Assembly: GCA_902790375.1 (NCBI GenBank)
Contig: CADARY010000019.1
Coordinates: forward strand, 1-37,669
DNA from: Oscillospiraceae bacterium
Lineage (GTDB): Bacteria; Bacillota; Clostridia; Oscillospirales; Oscillospiraceae
Length of the DNA stretch: 37,669 nucleotides
Direction: 5' to 3'
Position numbers and translations under genes: made by a program. Below are positions 33,101 to 37,669 of the stretch, in pieces. The notes below the pieces were generated by a model, which saw nothing but the letters and a program-made list of their open reading frames with translations, was not told the DNA's origin and searched no databases. Each line of letters begins with the position of its first letter. Within the stretch, counting starts at the first letter, position 1.

Positions 33101-33610
33101 ATTTTTCCCTTCTCCAAATTGCTCAAAAAGCCATGCACACACTGTCGGCTCGGAGTTAATCCAGTCGCACAAGACAGAAGCATCATAAACATGGACACCC
33201 AGCCAGGCGTCTTTGTGTTCAGATTCCCATTTTGAAATTGACATTCCTTGATTATCATAGGCCCATATTCTAGGGATGACCAAGTAGAATGTCGTCGTTG
33301 ATTTGTCAATTCCGAGAGGATTGTTTGTTCGCTTTTGGTAGTCTTCATTTATCTTGCTTAACGAATCGGCATTTGTGCCAAACTCCCAAACACTCTTCCC
33401 GGCTGCAAAATAAGGAGTCTGCTCTTGGCTCTCGACAATTCCGTCAAATCCAGGCGCCCAAACATCGTCATTTACCGGCATCCGTATGTTGGAAACACTC
33501 TGACAATTGCTCAGAATAAGCCTCTTTACCAATTCTGGAAACAGACCTTCAAACTTTCGCTTATCCTGTTCTAAAAATCGTTTAACAATTCCACTTGTAA
33601 TGAAGCTCAT
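30131..33610 (-). CDS. very large protein with nuclease-like N-terminus, candidate defence effector
   Basis: 1159 residues, soluble. Residues 45-165 carry a PD-(D/E)xK-like core: GFDGIVES (Asp56, Glu60), SVWEFGT (Glu76), then a strand TTFYLVIPR and W...VHVYDASVLCDWI. The lysine usual after the second acidic residue is not evident, so activity is uncertain. Residues 190-345 look like a P-loop NTPase fold without a Walker A motif (FLEGRQDEV...IVLPALW). About 350-1159 is almost all helical, repeat-like. Nuclease plus NTPase-like middle plus long helical sensor is the plan of STAND-type phage sensors such as Avs proteins. I see no close named match. ATG 33610 has GAAGGGTG 6 nt upstream; the earlier ATG 33646 has none. 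AT-rich, unlike the host genes, so probably acquired. Confidence 0.6.
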   Translation of the reverse strand: MSFITSGIVKRFLEQDKRKFEGLFPELVKRLILSNCQSVSNIRMPVNDDVWAPGFDGIVESQEQTPYFAAGKSVWEFGTNADSLSKINEDYQKRTNNPLGIDKSTTTFYLVIPRIWAYDNQGMSISKWESEHKDAWLGVHVYDASVLCDWINSEPTVCAWLFEQFGEGKNLSFSSVAGAWESFSNRTNPQLTASMFLEGRQDEVSEFKDKLGQKMCRVRAETYFDAYGFCLSALMKDPETSNRVIVVNNESTYLELIRFHKNKTFLLSFPFSGQVSDENNTIVCYSKENPASSDMIVLPALWKSQFTKALCEMGLPSVQASECYSFTHGNLLSLIRRIPGNTANSLPGWVDAPGVESLYPIVFLRQFSTENDLEKRVLEMISAGTYSDLESKYESFLRMEDAPIKRVGDCYLVVNYEEAWMTLQIDTADAMSSRMHDTLIALLTECRDVDEYLSQPKASIIQRLIFNYIYFRETGSDQTVIDSRVKAILEYAKLPGCKEAVFKSLSHLAEAAPFETMSFIESEAEQGVVFQAFSEADSWSSSYQNVLWALDKLVMVEDTAIRACRVLYKLCKVHREYHTSNSPKDSLLNALCLWANYSAVPIDAKTRLAVRFIEDDYSFGVPFAIELIAKTSIITGNRIGEKAREHGHVTYPELFSAHKDISSAILNTAIKEKRADWVEDALKVYWYIPCEILNSSAELLASADFSPEQKMPIIFQINTHLYYIQKGGHDERNQWIESLNKWLDYLIDDDPVSKEGWRFYKIYHPPFPELLSEAEEKFFEREKRALMIREQVFRSMRDEYGLDAVVKLVGCMEDSRAWGEFLGKNLLVDEYLLVASLLCSSKKMQSLAGLVSTVTLQSAKGIFDALSLEDQGLVLPLLFREDIDELISSPEQERLYWKDKPLYKFSDRAYRSLMKYNPCGLLMLFDQEEKNPDSFDRLLEVVRAIVDQKNYSDIGMLTYIVKKYDCLYYSEEWAELCLAMYDASVFKASYDYYPACISVYFFDHPDKMVERYHDDSDSFSGYRLPHEAYENLNSFIEWSDYIYNAAKEAPLLISRLGAIMSKSGVGKDGIFPHEYVRTALERYSNDDLTRSIAFEWLNSRGARFVQDGLSEIKMELQYREYAQKMELDFPQTAKVLLIIADDYHWEAKHDQLDSELFPQ

Positions 33611-33691
33611 CTTTTTCACCCTTCTACTCTGCTGGAACCATCGCATAACTACTACGATTCACAACCATTGATTCTTTTGGAAAGAATGTAA

Positions 33692-33984
33692 TCAATCAAC
33701 TGTGTTTTTCATGCTTTTTGCAGAAAGAATATCAATTTGCATCTGCAGCTCCGCAATTATACCTTGATTAGATACAGATGAGAAGGGCATGGAACTGACA
33801 ACAAGGCGTGCAGATGTCACAGCTGCAACTTCCGCGTCTGTTTGCCGGAGCTCAACAATCTTTTTTATTGCTTGATCTCGATCAAGGTAGCCTGTCAAAT
33901 GATAATTATCAATTATTTGCTTCCTCTCTAGAATATCCTTCAGTGTTGATGCGCAATCGTACCCTTTTTCAGATTGTTAATCAT
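33692..33984 (-). pseudogene. small unknown gene interrupted by a frame shift
   Basis: ATG 33984 has AGGAG 8 nt upstream and starts MINNLKKG, but that frame stops at 33940. A second frame, open from just inside and lacking a normal start, runs to 33692 (KGYDCASTLKDILERK, then a helical segment ending NTVD). Joining them by a -1 shift at CTG-AAA-AAG-GGT (33970-33959) gives about 97 mostly helical residues. AAAAAGGG is slippery, so programmed shifting, a real mutation and a sequencing error are all possible. It sits between the ATPase gene (41 bp) and the large gene (about 80 bp) on the same strand. Function unknown. Confidence 0.5.
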
Positions 33985-34025
33985 GATGTTCGCTCCTATA
34001 TTCCTTGATTCAGCGCACGGGCTCC

Positions 34026-35318
34026 TTAATTTCTCAGTGTTCCGATTGGAATGATCTTGACCCCGTCTTCTCTTGTATAGGCCATTTCTCCGCCGGTGAT
34101 AACCATGAGCAGATCCGGCTCGCGTAGCGGGACTTGTGTCTCTTTCTCGTTGTACTTCTTGATAAGCTGTTTGAGCTGAAGAAGGTGGGTCGCGCCAACT
34201 TCTATTTCTTTGCTACCCAGCTTGAACTCTATCAGCGCATAGCGCCCGTCATCTAAATGAAGGACGGCATCCGCCTCAAGATCATACCTGTCATGATAAT
34301 AGGACAGCTTCCCGCCGAGAGCCTGTGAATAAACCTTCAGATCCCGGATGCAGAGGCATTCAAAGATGAAGCCGAAGGTCTTGAGATCGGTCTGCAGATA
34401 TTCAGGCGTCAGGCCCATGGCAGCCACAGCAATGGAAGGATCGGTAAACTCACGCTTCTTGCCGGAGCGGATCACCGTCGCAGAACGGATTGACGGACAC
34501 CAGGCCTCGATATCTTCAATCACGAAGAGCTTTTCCAAGGCGTTCAGGTAACTGTCCATCGTAGCAGAGGTCATACTGTCCGCATTGGAAGAAACATCTT
34601 TGAAGATGTTCGTTTTCTTAGCGAGCGTCGAAATGTTCCTCGCATAGGATCGCATAATCATGTTCGTCCACACGGGATTCCGCTGAACCCCGTCCACTGT
34701 GGAAATATCCGATTCGCAGATGTTGTTGATATAGTCGCGAGCAATCAACAGCTTGGCAGCGTCGCTCTTCCTGCGCAGAGCGCCCGGCCAGCCGCCGCGG
34801 CAGGCTGCAAAGATCAGTTTTTCAATTGTCAGACTTGATGTGATCCCATCAATGTCCAATGATGGATCATTGAACAAAGATTTCAGAGAAATGCCGCCGT
34901 TGGATTCTTTTGACTCGAACAAACTCATGGGATACATTTTCATGCGAGAGATTCGTCCGGTACCGGAGTGCATGATCTTGCTGTTGTCAACAGAAGTCGA
35001 GCCCGTGAGAATAAACAGACCTTCTTCCTGCCGCTGATCTACCGCCGTACGCACGGCATCCCACAGAACGGGAGCGACCTGCCACTCGTCAATCAGACGT
35101 GGGTTTTCTCCGCGCAGGAGCAAAGAGGGCTTGGTATTGGCCGTGGCCATATACCCCTCTCTGCGGTCGGGATCCTGCATCCGCAAAATGCTTTTCGCTT
35201 GCTGCTCTCCCGTTGTAGTTTTTCCGCACCATTTCGGTCCCACGATCAATGTTGCGCCAAATGCTTCGAGCCTTAAAGCAAGTTCTTTGTCTACAACTCT
35301 TGGTAAATATTCTGGCAT
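34026..35318 (-). CDS. AAA_14/DUF4143 ATPase with PD-(D/E)xK-like C-terminus
   Basis: 430 residues. AAA_14 ATPase domain in the first third: Walker A GPKWCGKTT (27-35), Walker B-like RLIDEWQ (74-80), and LFILTGST (about 100-107). DUF4143 follows in the second half, ending with EADAVLHLDDGRYALIEFKLG (about 345-370), an acidic-x-Lys pattern of nuclease-fold domains. These proteins are widespread and mostly uncharacterised. Several are suspected in stress or defence functions. It is likely the first gene of a leftward unit with the small disrupted gene and the 1159-residue protein. ATG 35318 has CGGAGG upstream and a near-consensus promoter. Confidence 0.85.
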   Translation of the reverse strand: MPEYLPRVVDKELALRLEAFGATLIVGPKWCGKTTTGEQQAKSILRMQDPDRREGYMATANTKPSLLLRGENPRLIDEWQVAPVLWDAVRTAVDQRQEEGLFILTGSTSVDNSKIMHSGTGRISRMKMYPMSLFESKESNGGISLKSLFNDPSLDIDGITSSLTIEKLIFAACRGGWPGALRRKSDAAKLLIARDYINNICESDISTVDGVQRNPVWTNMIMRSYARNISTLAKKTNIFKDVSSNADSMTSATMDSYLNALEKLFVIEDIEAWCPSIRSATVIRSGKKREFTDPSIAVAAMGLTPEYLQTDLKTFGFIFECLCIRDLKVYSQALGGKLSYYHDRYDLEADAVLHLDDGRYALIEFKLGSKEIEVGATHLLQLKQLIKKYNEKETQVPLREPDLLMVITGGEMAYTREDGVKIIPIGTLRN

Positions 35319-35352
35319 AGTAAAATACCTCCGAGAGAAAAGTTCTAATCAG

Positions 35353-35381
35353 ATTATACCCCTTCCTTTGTATTAGGTCAA
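35353..35381 (-). promoter_or_regulatory. promoter of the DUF4143-large-protein unit
   Basis: Reading leftward: TTGACC (35381-35376), 17 nt, TATAAT (35358-35353). Beyond it, 35382-35530 is AT-rich with no feature I can support. Confidence 0.8.
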
Positions 35382-35530
35382 CGGCCGATTCGCTTTTTTG
35401 ATCCTATTTATTTTGCGTTTTTGATATGTTTTAGTTTGAGAAATTGACCTGGTGAGAACACATGATAATCAAGCAAAAAGGAACCTCGACACAAATATCG
35501 TTTATTAATCATATCTTAATGCGACCTTAA

Positions 35531-35716
35531 GAACTCACCAACTTGAAAAGGCTGATGAAAACGCTTACCCCGTATGCCGCACATGAACTGATCCGGGCGA
35601 TCTACATAGGCGCGCCGGACAAAAGCAGCGGAAAACGCAGACAAGCCATTCAGATATGCTACGATCTGGTGGGCTTTATTCCTTTGGATGAACTGATGAA
35701 ACAGGAAACGGCATGA
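35531..35716 (+). pseudogene. C-terminal fragment of a large serine recombinase
   Basis: 61 codons without a proper start, preceded by an in-frame stop and ending at TGA 35714-35716. The pattern LTPYAAHELIRAIYI, then APDKSSGKRRQAIQI, then YDLVGFIPL, matches the end of DUF4368 in transposon-type large serine recombinases (TndX/TnpX-like), where a V-I-V-H-x-P-D-K-S-S-G-x-R-x-Q-x-I-x-I-x-Y-x-x-x-G pattern closes the protein. The rest of the gene is missing, so an older element once sat here. A palindrome GGCATGAC/GTCATGCC (35710-35731) overlaps its end. Confidence 0.65.
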
Positions 35717-35820
35717 CCCGAAAGTCATGCCGTCCCTGTAAAACAATATAAAACTGTCTTACGACCCCCGCCCTTGACGCAAGGGCAGTTTCTTTCGCTT
35801 GTTGTCAAGGGCCTTCCTTC

Positions 35821-35925
35821 TCATATGTCAATATAGAAAATCACAATTCGTCCATCATTAATTGATTTTTGATTGATGAAAATGCTATGGTGATCAAAAG
35901 CTCCGTGTTCCATTACCTTCTCCAT
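35821..35925 (-). CDS. 34-residue frame, doubtful
   Basis: ATG 35925 has AAGGGGAA 5 nt upstream; the product starts MEKVMEHGAFDHHSIF and ends IVIFYIDI. The frame is open for about 25 codons further up (ILEVRQLDKLVDELARGK), so it may be the tail of a longer broken gene. No family recognised. In the rest of 35732-36014 the only other structure is an inverted repeat GCCCTTGAC (35770-35778) / GTCAAGGGC (35804-35812). Confidence 0.3.
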   Translation of the reverse strand: MEKVMEHGAFDHHSIFINQKSINDGRIVIFYIDI

Positions 35926-36014
35926 CGCTTTTCCCCTTGCAAGCTCGTCGACCAGTTTGTCCAGCTGGCGCACCTCCAGAATGCGAAATCTGAATCCCGG
36001 CGATCGAGACGAAA

Positions 36015-36545
36015 TCAGGCTTTCCGCCTGACAAGCTTATAAATACCGTATCCAATGGCCACACCGGCCGTATTGAGGATCAGATCATCGATATCGCTTA
36101 CACTTCCGGGGAAGAACAATTGAATCATCTCAATGACGAGCGACAATCCCGCCCCGGCGAGGAGAACTTTCCAAAAGCGGTTCAGACGGGGATACAAAAT
36201 CGGCAGAATAATGCCCGTCGGGATAAACATGCAGGTATTCCCGATGATATTGATTGCGGCTTCACGTTTGCTATCATAATCGAGAATATTCACAAACGGG
36301 ATCAAATTGATCCGAATCGGCTGAATACTGCTCAGGTTGATGATAAGCGGCCGCACATGTCCGTTGACGGTGAAAAACGGGTAAAAGACGAAGCGAATCA
36401 GAACGGCAAGATTGACAAACATCAAAAGAAGAACAGCTTCTCTTTTCCAGACAATCTTCTTCTGTCGCAGCCAAAGGATTCCCCGGCAGAGGAGCCACAG
36501 CGCTGCGAAAACCAATTCGCCGCTCAGCAAAGAAATCTCAATCAT
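36015..36545 (-). CDS. VanZ-like membrane protein
   Basis: 176 residues with about four to five membrane helices. The VanZ family pattern is clear: IRINLIPFVNI (about 79-89), then NIIGNTCMFIPTGIILPIL (about 101-119), LSLVIEMIQLFFPGSVSDIDDLILNTAGVAIGY (about 135-167). VanZ of the Tn1546 cluster gives low-level teicoplanin resistance; most homologues have unknown envelope roles and no link to glycopeptides. ATG 36545 has GGAGG 8 nt upstream; a GTG at 36554 would overlap that site. No van genes are nearby. Confidence 0.85.
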   Translation of the reverse strand: MIEISLLSGELVFAALWLLCRGILWLRQKKIVWKREAVLLLMFVNLAVLIRFVFYPFFTVNGHVRPLIINLSSIQPIRINLIPFVNILDYDSKREAAINIIGNTCMFIPTGIILPILYPRLNRFWKVLLAGAGLSLVIEMIQLFFPGSVSDIDDLILNTAGVAIGYGIYKLVRRKA

Positions 36546-36591
36546 GCGCTGCACCTCCTCAAACGCCGAATTGTTTCCTGTATTCGGAGAA

Positions 36592-37669
36592 TCACGCCTT
36601 TTTCCGGGAGAGCATGCCCTTTATCACCGCGAGCGGGATGCTCTGGTGCTGAGGCTTGTAGTCTTTGCCGCCGAGGATCAGCTTCTCGACCTTGAGATCA
36701 AGCAGCCGGTCACCCGGGAGTTCATAAGGATTGGCGGAGAGGATCACCATGTCCGCGATCTTGTCCTCTTCCAGCGAGCCGCGCTCCTGCTCGTCAAAGC
36801 TCGTCCAGTAGCCGTTATAGGTCGCCATGCGCAGGGCCTGCCGGATGCTGACGGCCTCATTGGGGTTGGAGTGGTTCACCGCCTTATAGAGCCAGACGAT
36901 CGGGTCCGGGGAGGTGCAGGGCCCGTCGCTGCCGAAAGAGACCACGCAGCCGTTTTCCATAAAGGAGCGGACCGGGTTGAGCCACGCGTTGCGCGCCTCG
37001 CCCAGAAGCCGGAGCGTGTATTCCTGCGGCTCCTGCCGCCAGTTGTCGAAGGCAATCTGCATGGGGAGCTGGATGTGGTACTGCCGGCAGATCTGCATGC
37101 CGTACTCCGTGGGCAGACAGGCGTGGATGATGCCGTGGCGGTGATCCTCGCGCGGGAAGTCGTCCAGCGCGGCCTTGAGCGCGCGGGCGGCTTGATCGAA
37201 GGCCCGATCGCCGATGGCGTGCATCTCGATCTGCAGCCCTGCCCGATTTGCTTTCTTGCAAAAGTCGATGACCTGCTCGTCGGTATAGTAGAGGATGCCG
37301 CGGTTATTGGGATCGGAGGCATAGGGCCGCTTCATGGCGGCATCCTGAGAGCCGAAACAGCCGTCCAGCGCACAGGCAAAGCAGCCGCCGATGCGGGGCA
37401 GCCTGCGCGCCTTGGCCACGCCCACATCCATGGACTGGGGGAAGACGCGAAGCTGCAGACCGTTCTGCAGACTTCTGGCAAACCAGGTCTCCATGGAGAT
37501 GTCCAGATTCATGGCAAAGCCTACGCCGCTGACGGTGTGGATGAGGCCGATGCCGCGCGCGGCTTCAAAGTCTGCCACCATCTGCATGTCGCGCAGCAGC
37601 TCCAGCGGGGAGATGGAATTGGTGATAAAATCCGAAACGGCGAAGAACGCCTCCTGATTCATCTCGCCG
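36592..37669 (-). CDS. amidohydrolase family 3 protein (YtcJ-like), N-terminus outside window
   Basis: About 358 residues visible; the frame is open to the right edge, and homologues have about 530 residues, so roughly the first third is missing. Visible features of the Amidohydro_3 metal-dependent hydrolase fold: QIEMHAIGDRAFDQAARAL (metal ligand His in MHAIGD), RHGIIHACLPTEY (HACLP), VSFGSDGPCTSPDP (metal ligand Asp in GSDGP), and the C-terminal beta sandwich with EEDKIADMVILSANPY. Members hydrolyse amides or ring C-N bonds of varied small molecules; the substrate is unknown. GC-rich like the host, so the AT-rich block probably ends before here. Confidence 0.88.
   Translation of the reverse strand, partial: GEMNQEAFFAVSDFITNSISPLELLRDMQMVADFEAARGIGLIHTVSGVGFAMNLDISMETWFARSLQNGLQLRVFPQSMDVGVAKARRLPRIGGCFACALDGCFGSQDAAMKRPYASDPNNRGILYYTDEQVIDFCKKANRAGLQIEMHAIGDRAFDQAARALKAALDDFPREDHRHGIIHACLPTEYGMQICRQYHIQLPMQIAFDNWRQEPQEYTLRLLGEARNAWLNPVRSFMENGCVVSFGSDGPCTSPDPIVWLYKAVNHSNPNEAVSIRQALRMATYNGYWTSFDEQERGSLEEDKIADMVILSANPYELPGDRLLDLKVEKLILGGKDYKPQHQSIPLAVIKGMLSRKKA

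Noticed and set aside
36015-36545. Glycopeptide resistance (van) locus
   Set aside because: Only a VanZ-like gene is present; no vanHAX, vanRS or other partners. The family is broad and mostly unrelated to resistance.

Overview
The window looks like a chromosome segment of a GC-rich, anaerobic, low-GC-phylum-type Clostridia, most probably of the Oscillospiraceae/Ruminococcaceae group. That is an inference from gene content: AdhE, a class I CoA-transferase, QueT, a BMP-type nucleoside ABC importer under a guanine-class riboswitch, strong AGGAGG ribosome sites, consensus sigma-A promoters, and a Clostridia-type mobilizable element. No rRNA or species marker is present.

Left part (1-11.6 kb), host-like. 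The C-terminal tail of a leucine-rich-repeat protein is followed by a compact locus resembling a type I toxin-antitoxin: a 28-residue hydrophobic peptide whose ribosome site is locked in a hairpin, opposed by a consensus antisense promoter. Next come a signal-peptidase-like protein lacking both catalytic residues with a CoA-transferase, an HtrA protease, queH-queT-galU, dCMP deaminase, adhE with a co-transcribed kinase-fold gene, a secreted YbjN-like protein and a hotdog thioesterase.

Middle part (11.6-23.4 kb). tRNA-Arg carries an 0.8 kb mini-element bounded by a 17-bp repeat of the tRNA 3' end; it holds a ribbon-helix-helix gene, a small divergent gene and a MITE-like repeat, but no integrase. 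Then folC, xpt, the riboswitch-controlled importer (binding protein, ATPase, two permeases), and clpB preceded by an RHH-domain gene. xpt and the importer together suggest purine salvage.

Right part (23.4-36 kb). A tRNA-Ser gene is followed by an integrative mobilizable element, all transcribed leftward: excisionase-like, RepA-like ATPase, small conserved protein, candidate oriT, MobC, relaxase, ParB-like protein, tyrosine integrase. It lacks conjugation-channel genes, so it would need a helper. Its promoter is separated from its first gene by a leader of about 440 nt with several strong hairpins. To the right lies a visibly AT-richer block: a DUF4143-type ATPase, a small frame-disrupted gene, and a 1159-residue protein with a nuclease-like N-terminus and a long helical remainder. 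This is the best candidate for an undescribed, possibly anti-phage, system. A serine-recombinase fragment, a VanZ-like membrane protein and an amidohydrolase running off the edge finish the window.
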